Assembly (NCBI RefSeq): GCF_021532275.1
Contig: NZ_JACBOT010000036.1
Location: 124,001 to 188,000 of the forward strand
Source: Brevibacterium sp. UCMA 11754
Lineage (GTDB): Bacteria; Actinomycetota; Actinomycetes; Actinomycetales; Brevibacteriaceae
Length of the DNA: 64,000 bases
Reading direction: 5' to 3'
Below are positions 8,345-16,887 of this stretch, piece after piece. Under the pieces are notes generated by a model. The model was not told where the DNA came from. It saw only the letters and a program-made list of their open reading frames with translations, and searched no databases. Position 1 is the stretch's first letter, and each line of letters opens with the position of its first letter. The translations under genes were made by a program, and so were the position numbers.

Positions 8345-8763
8345 TCGAGTGCTCCCACCCATTCATCGTCTCCGTCGGAGAAGAACTGATGCTTCCAGAT
8401 CGCCACCCGCGCCTTGACCTCGTCGATGAGCTCCGAGCACGCGGCGAAGGAATCATGACGATGTGGTGAGGCGACGACGGCGGCCAGGGCCACGTCTCCG
8501 ATCTCGAGTGCACCGACACGATGGACCACGGACAGACGCACGACCGGATGCTTCGACGCGATCTCAGCAGCCACCTCGGCGATCTGGGTCGTTGCCAGCG
8601 GATGGGATTCGTAGGACAGTCTGTGGACGCCCCGCCCGTCGTCGTGGTCTCGGATGACACCGGAGAAGCTGACCACAGCACCGCAGGTGTCGTTGAGGAC
8701 ATCGGGCTCGAGGGCGTCGGTGCTGATCGGGGTCTCGACGATGTCGGTGTGGATGACGCTCAT
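8341..8763 (-). CDS. moaE: Molybdopterin synthase catalytic subunit MoaE
   Basis: A 140-aa large subunit of molybdopterin synthase. It inserts dithiolene sulfur from MoaD thiocarboxylate into cyclic pyranopterin monophosphate. The conserved core includes FSGVIRDHDDGR (33-44), LSYESHP (49-55), HRVGALEIGD (81-90) and active-site lysines Lys117 and Lys124 in VKARVAIWKHQFF. ATG 8763 overlaps the moaC stop. Its partner MoaD is encoded at 11618-11863 on the other strand. Confidence 0.93.
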   Translation of the reverse strand: MSVIHTDIVETPISTDALEPDVLNDTCGAVVSFSGVIRDHDDGRGVHRLSYESHPLATTQIAEVAAEIASKHPVVRLSVVHRVGALEIGDVALAAVVASPHRHDSFAACSELIDEVKARVAIWKHQFFSDGDDEWVGALE

Positions 8764-9230
8764 GTGTCCCGGCTCCAGTCGCCGCTGCGTCCACCCGACT
8801 TCTCGGTGACCTTGATATCGCCGATGATCGCCTGATTGTCGACGGCCTTGATCATATCGAAGATGGTCAGAGCGGCGATGGAGACAGCGGTCAGCGCCTC
8901 CATCTCGACACCGGTCTTCGACACGGTCTTGACGGCGCCATTGATGCGGACGGCGTCATCGAGGAGTTCGAAGTCGACGTCGATGCCGGTCAGCGGCAGA
9001 GGGTGGCACAGCGGGATGAGCTCGCTGGTGCGCTTGGCGCCCATGACAGCGGCGATGCGGGCCACCGGCAGGGCATCACCCTTGGGCAGACCCGCCTCGG
9101 CGATCATATCGATGACCTCGCTTCGAGTGGTGATGAGTGCGGTGGCGACGGCGCGACGTTTGGTCACGTCCTTGTCTCCGACGTCGACCATATGGGCGGC
9201 GCCGGAATCGTCGATGTGCGTCAGTGTCAT
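8760..9230 (-). CDS. moaC: Cyclic pyranopterin monophosphate synthase MoaC
   Basis: A 156-aa enzyme that converts the MoaA product (3',8-cyclo-GTP) to cyclic pyranopterin monophosphate. Family motifs are present: HMVDVGDKDVTKRRAVA, LIPLCHPLPLTGIDVDF and TGVEMEALTAVSIAALTIFDMIK. ATG 9230 is chosen over GTG 9242 because it shares ATGA with the moeA stop and is preceded by GGAAGA at proper spacing. It is in a coupled series moeA-moaC-moaE-HTH/TOBE. Confidence 0.95.
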   Translation of the reverse strand: MTLTHIDDSGAAHMVDVGDKDVTKRRAVATALITTRSEVIDMIAEAGLPKGDALPVARIAAVMGAKRTSELIPLCHPLPLTGIDVDFELLDDAVRINGAVKTVSKTGVEMEALTAVSIAALTIFDMIKAVDNQAIIGDIKVTEKSGGRSGDWSRDT

Positions 9231-10486
9231 GTGATCTTCCACGTCTTCAGCCTATCGCCTGCGCCGGGCTCATTCGACTGCGCGCCGGACGCTGCCGGTG
9301 GGATGAAGACGAGATGCGTGCTCTGGGCATAGTTGTGGAGCAGGTGGGAGCGGGATCCGCCCATGAGCTCTAGGCCCTCACCGGTCATCACGGCCCGGCG
9401 CACCTGCAGCTTTCCGCTCGGCGGGGCTTCGTCGAGTCCCCCGAGCAGACGGTGGTATTCGGTTTCGCGCGGGTCTTCGTCCACGTCGAGTCCCAACAGT
9501 GCGGGGCGGATGAACATCTCGAAGCTGATCAGGGCACTGACCGGGTTGCCGGGCAGCGCCACCCATGCGGTTCCGGCCAGTGTTCCGCATCCCTGCGGTC
9601 CCCCTGGCTGCATCGCGATGGGTTCGAAGACCATGGTCGAGGCTTCGTCGAGGTCGGCGGCGAGCTTGACGACCTCATGCGCCCCCTTCGAGATCCCGCC
9701 GGTCGAGATGACGAGGTCGCACTCGGATGCCTGCACCGCGTCGAGAAGTGCCCGCGGATCGTCGGGCACGGTGATGATGGTCGTGTCGACGCCCAGGCGG
9801 CGGAGACTGGCACCCAGGGTGATCGAGTTTGCGTCATGGATTCCGGCGGCGGCATCGGCGGTGATCTCATCCCCGGTGCTCACGATGAGCACTCGAGGCA
9901 GGGTCTGGACCTCGAGCGCGGTGATCCCGCACGCTGCTGCAACGCCGAGGTGGGCCGGCGTGAGCATCAGTCCGGCCCTGAGCACAATGGCTCCGGCGGC
10001 AACGTCGCTGCCTCGAGAGCGCACGAAGTCACCCGGGTGAGGGCCTGTCTCCGTGGCCGGCAGGGTGATGGTGATCTCCGAGGACTCGAAGTTCCCCGGC
10101 TGCGTATCCTCGATCTTGATCACTGTGTCGGTGCCCGCAGGCAGCGGTGCCCCGGTCATGATCTCGACCGCAGTTCCGGGCGCCACCTCTCCGCCGCGCG
10201 CCCCGGCCGCAACCCTGCCGCGTACCGGGATGGGGCCGTAGACTATGTGTGCGCTGCCCTCGGCGTCTGTGTCGTGCCTCTGCTGCGCGTTGCGAAGCGT
10301 GGAGACGGCCACGGCATATCCGTCCATGCTGGAGTTGTCGAAACCCGGAACATCGATCGGTGAGCTTACGGTGGTGCTCAGGCGCCGTGGCGAGTCGAGG
10401 AGTTCGCCGATCGGCCTTGTCTGCGTGTCGAGAAGCGGGCCGATCGTGTCGAGCACACGACGACGATGCATGATGGCGGTAGTCAT
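9227..10486 (-). CDS. moeA: Molybdopterin molybdenumtransferase MoeA (canonical copy)
   Basis: About 419 aa from ATG 10486. It ligates molybdate to adenylylated molybdopterin. Motifs include FDNSSMDGYAV, PGTAVEIMTGAPLPAGTDTVI, STGDEI, ISTGGISKGAHEVV, MQPGGPQG and the signature LPGNPVSALISFEMF. The reading frame stays open far upstream (to 11203), but that part is antisense to moaA and is not coding. The start lacks a Shine-Dalgarno. A TATCAT box lies 6 nt upstream, consistent with a leaderless transcript. It is the first gene of the minus-strand moco operon and diverges from moaA across only 42 bp. Confidence 0.92.
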   Translation of the reverse strand: MTTAIMHRRRVLDTIGPLLDTQTRPIGELLDSPRRLSTTVSSPIDVPGFDNSSMDGYAVAVSTLRNAQQRHDTDAEGSAHIVYGPIPVRGRVAAGARGGEVAPGTAVEIMTGAPLPAGTDTVIKIEDTQPGNFESSEITITLPATETGPHPGDFVRSRGSDVAAGAIVLRAGLMLTPAHLGVAAACGITALEVQTLPRVLIVSTGDEITADAAAGIHDANSITLGASLRRLGVDTTIITVPDDPRALLDAVQASECDLVISTGGISKGAHEVVKLAADLDEASTMVFEPIAMQPGGPQGCGTLAGTAWVALPGNPVSALISFEMFIRPALLGLDVDEDPRETEYHRLLGGLDEAPPSGKLQVRRAVMTGEGLELMGGSRSHLLHNYAQSTHLVFIPPAASGAQSNEPGAGDRLKTWKIT

Positions 10487-10492
10487 GGGACG

Positions 10493-10498
10493 ATGATA
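10493..10498 (-). promoter_or_regulatory. Probable -10 box of a leaderless moeA promoter
   Basis: TATCAT on the minus strand ends 6 nt before the moeA ATG (10486), with no ribosome-binding site between. The divergent moaA ribosome-binding site (AAGGAGG, 10514-10520) lies 16 nt away, so any moaA promoter must overlap the 5' end of moeA. Confidence 0.4.
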
Positions 10499-10528
10499 AC
10501 GAAGATGTTGATCAAGGAGGATGGCAGA

Positions 10529-11617
10529 ATGCGTAAGATCAGCCTGCCCACGCCCGTTCTGAGAACTCCGACAGTGGACCCGGGCGAGACGTTTACGGCC
10601 CATCAGGAGGATTCGCTCCTGGACACCTTCGGTCGACGTGCCCGCGATATGCGCATCTCGTTGACCGACTTCTGCAACCTGCGCTGCAGCTACTGCATGC
10701 CCGAGGAGGGTGTGGAGTTCATGTCTCGCGATGCGGCGATGACGGCCGAGGAAATCATCCGCTTCGTTCGCATCGGGGTCGAGAAGTTCGGCGTCGACCA
10801 GGTCCGGTTCACCGGTGGCGAACCGTTGACCCGCAAAGACGTCACCGAAATCATCGCCGGTGTCGCCGCACTTGAGCCCCGCCCCAATATCGCACTGACC
10901 ACGAATGCGATCGGTCTCGACAAGCGTGCCGCGAAGCTGCGGGACGCAGGCCTCGACCGCATCAATGTCTCTCTCGACACCGTCGATCCCGAGACCTTCG
11001 CGACGATCACTCGACGCCCGTTCCTGGGCAGAGTGCTCGACGGGATCAAGGGTGCCCAGGCTGCCGGCATGGATCCGGTGAAGATCAACGCCGTGCTGCT
11101 GCCTGGCGTCAACGACCATCAGGCTCCGCAGCTGCTGCGCTGGTGTCTCGATCGCGGGCTCAAGCTGCGCTTTATCGAACAGATGCCTCTCGACGCCGGG
11201 CATTCCTGGGAACGCGGCACAATGATCACGGCCGCCGACATCTTCGCCTTGCTCGAACCCGATTTCGTCCTCACCCCCGACTCGGCGCCGCGGGGTGGTG
11301 CTCCAGCGGAGAAGTTCCTGGTTGCAAGCAGGGACGATCCGGAGACCATCATCGGCGACGTCGGCATCATCGCCTCGGTGACCCGACCCTTCTGTGCCGA
11401 TTGCACCCGCACCCGTCTGACTGCAGAGGGACGAGTGCGCACCTGCCTGTTCTCACACACGGAGGTGGATCTGCTCACCGCCATGCGGGGCGGTGCCGAC
11501 GATGAAGCGATCGCGAACCTGTGGAAGGGCGCGCATTGGAAGAAGCTGGCCGGACACGGCATGGATTCCGAGAGCTTCGAACAGCCCCAACGTCCCATGA
11601 GCGCCATCGGAGGATAA
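10529..11617 (+). CDS. moaA: GTP 3',8-cyclase MoaA (radical SAM)
   Basis: A 362-aa radical SAM enzyme for the first step of molybdenum cofactor synthesis. ATG 10529 is chosen because AAGGAGG (10514-10520) is 8 nt upstream. The SAM [4Fe-4S] cluster ligands are Cys49, Cys53 and Cys56 (CNLRCSYC). The C-terminal GTP-binding cluster uses Cys289, Cys292 and Cys306 (CADC, then RVRTC). The C-terminus ends SAIGG; the conserved double glycine is needed for activity in this family. moaD follows with no gap. Confidence 0.96.
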   Translation: MRKISLPTPVLRTPTVDPGETFTAHQEDSLLDTFGRRARDMRISLTDFCNLRCSYCMPEEGVEFMSRDAAMTAEEIIRFVRIGVEKFGVDQVRFTGGEPLTRKDVTEIIAGVAALEPRPNIALTTNAIGLDKRAAKLRDAGLDRINVSLDTVDPETFATITRRPFLGRVLDGIKGAQAAGMDPVKINAVLLPGVNDHQAPQLLRWCLDRGLKLRFIEQMPLDAGHSWERGTMITAADIFALLEPDFVLTPDSAPRGGAPAEKFLVASRDDPETIIGDVGIIASVTRPFCADCTRTRLTAEGRVRTCLFSHTEVDLLTAMRGGADDEAIANLWKGAHWKKLAGHGMDSESFEQPQRPMSAIGG

Positions 11618-11863
11618 GTGCCCCAGATCAGAGTCCGCTTCTTCGCAGCCGCGCGAGAGGCCTTCGGAACCAAAGAATGCAGCGCCGAGGCTGCCACCAT
11701 TGACGGGCTGATCACGACCCTGACGAAGGATGCCGCCACCGAGGCGAGGACGGTCATCTCCCGCTCGAGTTTCCTGGTCAACGCGATCGCTGCCACGGAT
11801 CCTCACGCCGCTCTGAGCGAGGGCGATACCGTCGATGTCCTCCCGCCCTTCGCCGGCGGCTGA
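11618..11863 (+). CDS. moaD: Molybdopterin synthase sulfur-carrier subunit MoaD
   Basis: An 81-aa ubiquitin-fold protein starting with GTG immediately after the moaA TAA. It ends in FAGG, the C-terminal Gly-Gly that is adenylylated by the MoeB-like protein (11869-12984) and then thiocarboxylated. VDVLPPFAGG is the diagnostic ending. With MoaE it forms molybdopterin synthase. Confidence 0.93.
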   Translation: MPQIRVRFFAAAREAFGTKECSAEAATIDGLITTLTKDAATEARTVISRSSFLVNAIAATDPHAALSEGDTVDVLPPFAGG

Positions 11864-11868
11864 GTTCG

Positions 11869-12984
11869 TCAGCGCGGCAGTGACAGATACGCGAGAAAGC
11901 CCCCGGAGACAGAGCTGACCTCGCTGCCCTGCGCGCGCAGCTGTGCGCAGGCCCGGGCAGAGCGCACTCCCGAACGGCAGTAGAGAGCCACTTTCCCGTC
12001 CCCCGCGATCAGCCCGGGATCGCCCAAGAGGACGTCCATCGGTATGTGCCGAGCGCCTGGTACCATCCCTGCCGAGACCTCCTCCTCGTCTCTGATGTCG
12101 ACGAGGTCCGTGCCGGGTGTGATCGACCCCCACGACACGCTCGGATCACTCCCCGCGGGCGTCCCGGCGGTCATCTCAGCACCCTGGCTGCGAAGTGCAT
12201 CACCATAGTCGCCGAGGTGGCTGCCCAGCTCCGTGATCGGCTCACGTTCAGGTAATCGTCGAACCGGAACGCTCTCCCAGCTGGCGTCGAGGCTGCTATG
12301 GATGGAGACCGTGTTGTAGAGAGGGGTGCCGATGCCGGTGAGGACCTTGATCGTCTCCATTGCCATGGCCGCACCGATGCTTCCGCAGAGAGCTCCGAGC
12401 ACACCGGCGGTGGCGCAGTCGGGTACTGATCCGGGGGCTGGGACGACCGGATAGAGGTCGCGCAGCGTTGTCCCCTGCCTCGAGTCGAAGACCGCGACCT
12501 GCCCGTCGAAGCCGAGGATCGTGCCCCAGACGAGGGGCTTCTTCAGGATCTCGCAGGCGTCGTTGGCTAAGTACCTGGTCGCGAAGTTGTCGCTGCCGTC
12601 GATGACGATATCGGCTGGGCCGATGAGCTCGAGGGCGTTGTCCGGTGTCAACAGCACGGGGTGCGTGATGATGTCGAGGGTCGAGTTCAGTTCTCCCATT
12701 CGTGCTTTGGCGGAATCGACCTTCCGGTGGCCCACGCTCGCTTCGGAATGGATGAATTGGCGGTGCAGGTTGCTCAGTTCCACCGTGTCGGGGTCGACGA
12801 TGCTGATGCATCCGACCCCGGCCGCCGCCAGGTACGTCAGGACCGGTGCCCCGAGCCCACCGGCACCGATGACGAGCACATGAGACGCAAGGAGTGCGGA
12901 TTGGGCCTGCGGGCCGAAACCGTTGAGGCGGATCTGACGGGCATAGCGTTTCGTGTCCGCAGGGGTGAGTGCATGTGCTGACAT
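11869..12984 (-). CDS. moeB: MoaD/ThiS adenylyltransferase with rhodanese domain (MoeB/MoeZ type)
   Basis: 371 aa. Residues about 8-240 are a ThiF/MoeB E1-like domain with nucleotide loop GAGGLG at 40-45, DPDTVELSNLHRQFIH, and the crossover-loop cysteine in VPDCATAG. Residues about 285-371 are a rhodanese domain with active-site Cys336 (YCRSGVRSA). This fusion activates MoaD by adenylylation and supplies sulfur, as in actinobacterial MoeZ. It is convergent with moaD, only 5 bp away. A role in other sulfur-carrier pathways is also possible. Confidence 0.92.
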   Translation of the reverse strand: MSAHALTPADTKRYARQIRLNGFGPQAQSALLASHVLVIGAGGLGAPVLTYLAAAGVGCISIVDPDTVELSNLHRQFIHSEASVGHRKVDSAKARMGELNSTLDIITHPVLLTPDNALELIGPADIVIDGSDNFATRYLANDACEILKKPLVWGTILGFDGQVAVFDSRQGTTLRDLYPVVPAPGSVPDCATAGVLGALCGSIGAAMAMETIKVLTGIGTPLYNTVSIHSSLDASWESVPVRRLPEREPITELGSHLGDYGDALRSQGAEMTAGTPAGSDPSVSWGSITPGTDLVDIRDEEEVSAGMVPGARHIPMDVLLGDPGLIAGDGKVALYCRSGVRSARACAQLRAQGSEVSSVSGGFLAYLSLPR

Positions 12985-13004
12985 GTGACTCAGTCTAGTT
13001 GGCT

Positions 13005-14204
13005 TCAGCAGTCGAGGACCGCGATGATGTCCCCGGTCCGAATCGTCACGGGGGCTCGAGGTGCACGGATGATGACGTCGGCGCCGGAGAAGTCGCGCAG
13101 TCGTGACCGGTCCAGGGCTTCGACATCTCCCGCTGTGGTGAATCTGCCAGGCAGCAGGCTGACGGCCTTGTTATGTCCGATGATGTCGGGACCGGCGTAG
13201 ACGGCCTTCTTCCACCGCGATCCGAGGAGACGCGCCTCGATTAGAGAGCGTGCGAAGAGGTGGAAGGACAGGAAGGCTCCGGTCGGTGTGCCTGGGAGAT
13301 GCAGCAGTGGGACATCACCGCAGCGTCCGTACCCCTGGGGCCCGCCCGGTCGCAGTGCCAGACGCAGGAACGACGAGTGGTCGCCGCTGAGGGCCTGTCT
13401 GACGACTTCGAAGGCACCGGCACTGATGCCGCCGGTGGTGATGATCAGGTCAACGCAGGCCTCGAGCTCGCCGATGATCTGCCGGAAGGCTTCCGGGTCG
13501 TCTCCGCAGCTGCGTTCGATGGGGACGGCTCCGGCGGCGGTGATCGCTGAGCTGAGCATGGGCAGGTTCGAGTTGTGGATGAATGGCTGCGCAGACGCGG
13601 TGAGACCGGTGTGCACCACATCCCCGGTGCGCAGCTCATCCCCTGTGACGATGAGACCGATGGTGAGAGGGCGGAGGACCCTGACGGTCTCGCGTCCCAT
13701 CATGGCCAGTGTGCCCACACCGGCGGAGCTGATCGTCTTGCCTGATCGGATGACGGTGTCTCCGACCTGAGTGTCCTCCCCTACTGCTCTGATGTTCCAC
13801 CCGGCTTGCAGTCCCGTTGGCCACGACGGGACACGGACGTGATCGGGAGCTGGCCCTGCGGCCTCGGCATCGGTGAGTTCGACGGGAACGACCACCACGG
13901 CGCTGGAGGGCACCTGCGCTCCGGTCATCACCCGCACGGCGGTGCCCGGTGCGATGTCCACCGGCAAAGCACCGGCGGGGATGTCACCGCTGAGGGCAAC
14001 CTCGGAGCCGGCCCGGGAGCTGTCCAGTGCCGACTCATCGAAGGCGAAGCCGTCCATCGCCGCGGTGGCGAACGCTGGGATGGGCGCCTCGGCGATCACG
14101 TCGGCGGCTGCGGTTCTGTCGGTCGCCGACGCTGTGGGAATCGTCTCCACGGTGTGCGGCGGGGCCGATGAGATGATCAGTCGGCAGTATTCCTCGGGTT
14201 CCAC
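13005..14204 (-). CDS. Second, divergent MoeA-like protein
   Basis: 399 aa with the MoeA domain order: TAAMDGFAFD (about 47-56), PGTAVRVMTGAQVPSSAVVVV, VTGDELRTGDV, ITTGGISAGAFEVV, RPGGPQGYG, and a C-terminal domain IV. The usual LPGNPVSA signature reads LPGTPTGAFLSF, and NSSMDGYA reads ATAAMDGFA. It follows moeB by 20 bp on the same strand. It may act on another molybdenum or tungsten cofactor variant, or be a weak paralogue of moeA at 9227-10486. Function beyond the family level is not shown by the sequence. Confidence 0.8.
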   Translation of the reverse strand: MEPEEYCRLIISSAPPHTVETIPTASATDRTAAADVIAEAPIPAFATAAMDGFAFDESALDSSRAGSEVALSGDIPAGALPVDIAPGTAVRVMTGAQVPSSAVVVVPVELTDAEAAGPAPDHVRVPSWPTGLQAGWNIRAVGEDTQVGDTVIRSGKTISSAGVGTLAMMGRETVRVLRPLTIGLIVTGDELRTGDVVHTGLTASAQPFIHNSNLPMLSSAITAAGAVPIERSCGDDPEAFRQIIGELEACVDLIITTGGISAGAFEVVRQALSGDHSSFLRLALRPGGPQGYGRCGDVPLLHLPGTPTGAFLSFHLFARSLIEARLLGSRWKKAVYAGPDIIGHNKAVSLLPGRFTTAGDVEALDRSRLRDFSGADVIIRAPRAPVTIRTGDIIAVLDC

Positions 14205-14278
14205 GGGTGTCCTTTCGCCTGTGTCAGATACTACGAGGAGTTGCCGGTTCTCGGGCTCGTGTTCGGACTGTGGTGATT

Positions 14279-14284
14279 TAGAGT
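14279..14284 (+). promoter_or_regulatory. Probable -10 box of a leaderless start
   Basis: TAGAGT ends 7 nt before GTG 14292, with no ribosome-binding site. This is the main reason for choosing 14292 over the in-frame GTG 14283, which would lie inside the box. Confidence 0.4.
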
Positions 14285-14291
14285 GTCAAGC

Positions 14292-15140
14292 GTGGACACA
14301 CAAACGCGATTCGAACCTGATTCCAAACGATTCGATCTCATTTCCTGGCCGGGGCTGGCCGCAGTGCTGTTGGCGCTGTCCGCATTCGTCCTGTTCGGGC
14401 TCGGAACCACGTTTCCTGAGTTGAGGGCCTTCGGCTACGTGCCGATGGTGGCCTCCCTCATCGTCGCATGGATGGCCGACCGAGAGTTCGCACGCGACCT
14501 CAGCGTCATCGCCGGCTGCCTGGGACTGATCTCCTCAATCTCGGTGGCTGCAGACATCTCGTGGACCAACATTGCTCGGATGGGAGTTGTGCTGTCCGCC
14601 GTCGTGATCGGGCCATGGCTGATCACCCGATATGGGTTCAAGGATCGGACCATCGTCTTCCCTCTGCGTCGGGGGCAGAAGTGGTCGCGCATGGAATGGG
14701 CATGGCTGGCCTTCGTCATCGTCGTCGCCTGGCTCGTCCTCCCCCAGTACTTCATGCGCACCGGGGTCTATCTCAACTGGCCACCGGTGACTCAGTGGGA
14801 TGAGATCGTGCGACTCTTCTTCGGCGTCAACGCTGTCGGCATCTGGGATGAGCTGTTCTTCATCTGCACGGTCTTCGCCTTGCTGCGCAAGCACTTCGCC
14901 TTCTGGACTGCGAACGTGTTCACCACCATCATCTTCGTGTCCTTCCTGTGGGAGCTGGGCTATCGATCGATCGGCCCGGTGCTGACGATCCCGTTCGCAC
15001 TCGTCCAGGCCTATATCTTCACTCGAACGAAGTCGCTGCCCTATACCGTGACTGTCCATCTCCTCTTCGACGCGCTCGTCTTCCTCACGATCGTCCACGC
15101 ACACCATCCCGAGGCGCTGCCCATCTTCATCGGGGTGTAG
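14292..15140 (+). CDS. Polytopic membrane protein, CPBP (CAAX-protease/bacteriocin-processing) like
   Basis: About 282 aa with roughly eight hydrophobic segments between residues 20 and 270. WDELFFICTVFALLRKHF near residue 190 and FLWELGY about 40 residues later sit where CPBP intramembrane proteases carry EExxxR and FxxxH motifs. A late helix has VTVHLLFDALVF, matching the HxxxD/N motif. The first glutamate pair is Asp-Glu, so activity is uncertain. It is convergent with the POT transporter gene across a terminator. No partner peptide is seen. Confidence 0.6.
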   Translation: MDTQTRFEPDSKRFDLISWPGLAAVLLALSAFVLFGLGTTFPELRAFGYVPMVASLIVAWMADREFARDLSVIAGCLGLISSISVAADISWTNIARMGVVLSAVVIGPWLITRYGFKDRTIVFPLRRGQKWSRMEWAWLAFVIVVAWLVLPQYFMRTGVYLNWPPVTQWDEIVRLFFGVNAVGIWDELFFICTVFALLRKHFAFWTANVFTTIIFVSFLWELGYRSIGPVLTIPFALVQAYIFTRTKSLPYTVTVHLLFDALVFLTIVHAHHPEALPIFIGV

Positions 15141-15193
15141 CCGACCGCAGTTGTCATCCAGCGGTGCCAGGCATTTCCCGCACACATGACGAA

Positions 15194-15226
15194 ACGCCCT
15201 GGATCACGAGGTGTGAGCCAGGGCGT
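15194..15226. terminator. Bidirectional terminator between convergent genes
   Basis: A 9-bp perfect stem (ACGCCCTGG, 15194-15202, with CCAGGGCGT, 15218-15226) and a 15-nt loop in the 142-bp gap between the CPBP-like and POT genes, which converge here. Confidence 0.65.
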
Positions 15227-15282
15227 CTCATCGAGTCAGAGCATGCTCGCACGGGAAGCGTCCCCTGTGCGAGCACCCCGCA

Positions 15283-16752
15283 TCAGCGGATTCCGCGCAG
15301 CGCCTTGAGCATCGGCTTGGTCAGGGTCAGAGCCAGCAGACCCAGAATGATCGATGCTGCACCGATCGAAGTCCAATACGGTGTCTGGTTGTCGGCCGAG
15401 TAGTAGCCGCCGAGGACACCCGACAGTGCGGTTCCCACGCCAGAGGCGAGGAAGAACACAGCGATCATCTGCGACTGGAACACCTTCGGTGCGACCTTCG
15501 AGGAGAAGGACAGACCGATCGGTGAGATGAGGAGTTCGGCGAAGACGAACAGCAGCAGGATGAAAGCCACCCACAGCAGCGGAGTCTCATGCTCGCCGGC
15601 ATTCGCATACGGCAGGAACAGCAGAAAGGCGATGCCGATGAGGATGAGCGAGAGCCCTGCCTTGACCGGAGTCGAAATCTGACGCGTGCCCAGCTTGAAC
15701 CACAGTGCCGAGAATACCGGGGCGAAGGCGATGACGAAGATCGGGGGGATGAGCTGGAGCCAGTTGATCGGCATCTGCCAGCCGAAGATCACGCGATTCA
15801 TCTGCGTGTCCGAGTACGCGGTGAGCGTCCCGAAGATCTGCTGGTACAGGGACCAGAAGACCACACAGGTGATGAAGAAGGGAATGAACGCCAGCACACG
15901 TGAGCGCTCATCGGCATTCGTCTGCGGGCTGACGCCCATGACGATGAAGTAGCACGCCGCGGCACCGGCCGAGATCCCTGCTATCCACCAGTCCAGATTG
16001 TCCGGGTTCACGACACCGGAGAACCAGAGCACGACGATGAGGATGACTGCAACGACGATGGCCAGCAGGAAAAGGTAGAGCTTCGAGGACGGCAGCGGAT
16101 TGACAGCACCGCGCGATTCGTCCGGCAGGTTCTTCCGCGCTGTCGCATAGATGATCAGACCCAGAGCCATACCGACGGCGGCAGCGCCGAAACCGACGTG
16201 GAAGCCGATCTCCTTCTGCAGGAGACCGGTGATGAGCGGTCCCAGGAACGCACCGAGGTTGACGCCCATGTAGAACAGTGTGAACCCGGCATCCCTGCGC
16301 GGGTCCTTCTCCGTGTAGAGCTCACCGACGAGGGCCGAGGCGTTGGCCTTGAGGCCACCGGAGCCGAGAGCGACGAGGATGAGACCGGCGGCGACTCCGC
16401 CGAAGCCGGGGATGAGCGCCAGGCATATGTGGCCCACCATGATGATGATCGCCGAGTAGAAGAGGATCTTCTCGGCGCCGAGGATCCGGTCTGCGACCCA
16501 TGCGCCGAGGATCGTCGCCAAGAACACGGCGCCGCCGTAGGCGCCGACGATTCCGATGGCTGTCGGCTGAGGCATGCCCAGGCCGCCCTCGGACACCTGG
16601 AAGTACAGGTAGATGGCGAGGATGCCGTTCATGCCGTAGTAGGAGAACCGTTCCCACAGTTCGAGGCTGAAGAGCTGCATGAGCGGAAGCGGGTGCCCGA
16701 AGAATCGGGTGTCGTTCCGCGCGGCCTCGGTCGTCGAGGTGCTTGATGACAT
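15283..16752 (-). CDS. POT-family proton-coupled oligopeptide transporter
   Basis: About 489 aa from ATG 16752, which has GGAAAG upstream; an ATG at 16791 would add 13 polar residues. Twelve to fourteen membrane segments. The proton-coupling motif ELWERFSYYG (about 31-40) and the PTR2 signature FYMGVNLGAFLGPLITG are intact. It imports di- and tripeptides using the proton gradient (DtpT/DtpA group). It is preceded on the same strand by an MFS gene, but a hairpin at 16858-16878 suggests separate transcription. Confidence 0.92.
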   Translation of the reverse strand: MSSSTSTTEAARNDTRFFGHPLPLMQLFSLELWERFSYYGMNGILAIYLYFQVSEGGLGMPQPTAIGIVGAYGGAVFLATILGAWVADRILGAEKILFYSAIIIMVGHICLALIPGFGGVAAGLILVALGSGGLKANASALVGELYTEKDPRRDAGFTLFYMGVNLGAFLGPLITGLLQKEIGFHVGFGAAAVGMALGLIIYATARKNLPDESRGAVNPLPSSKLYLFLLAIVVAVILIVVLWFSGVVNPDNLDWWIAGISAGAAACYFIVMGVSPQTNADERSRVLAFIPFFITCVVFWSLYQQIFGTLTAYSDTQMNRVIFGWQMPINWLQLIPPIFVIAFAPVFSALWFKLGTRQISTPVKAGLSLILIGIAFLLFLPYANAGEHETPLLWVAFILLLFVFAELLISPIGLSFSSKVAPKVFQSQMIAVFFLASGVGTALSGVLGGYYSADNQTPYWTSIGAASIILGLLALTLTKPMLKALRGIR

Positions 16753-16857
16753 ATCGTGCTTTCCGTAGTGACGTGCAATCGCGCTCTGCATGCGCGATTC
16801 ACTCTGAACAAGCGGCCATGCTACTCCCCGTTATTGCTCAGGTCACACGCGCACAAT

Positions 16858-16878
16858 GCTGGGACGTCGCGTCCCAGC
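16858..16878 (-). terminator. Hairpin between the MFS and POT genes
   Basis: A perfect 9-bp stem (GCTGGGACG with CGTCCCAGC) and a 3-nt loop lie 10 nt downstream of the MFS stop on the minus strand. The following bases (ATTGTG) are only mildly T-rich. Confidence 0.55.
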
Positions 16879-16887
16879 AAGCGGAAA

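Noticed and set aside
10487..11203. Upstream extension of the moeA reading frame to 658 codons
   Set aside because: The added part is antisense to moaA, shows no MoeA homology, and the true MoeA N-terminus begins at 10486.
13005..14204. Broken copy of moeA
   Set aside because: The frame is complete and all four MoeA domains are present; the signature changes are substitutions, not decay.
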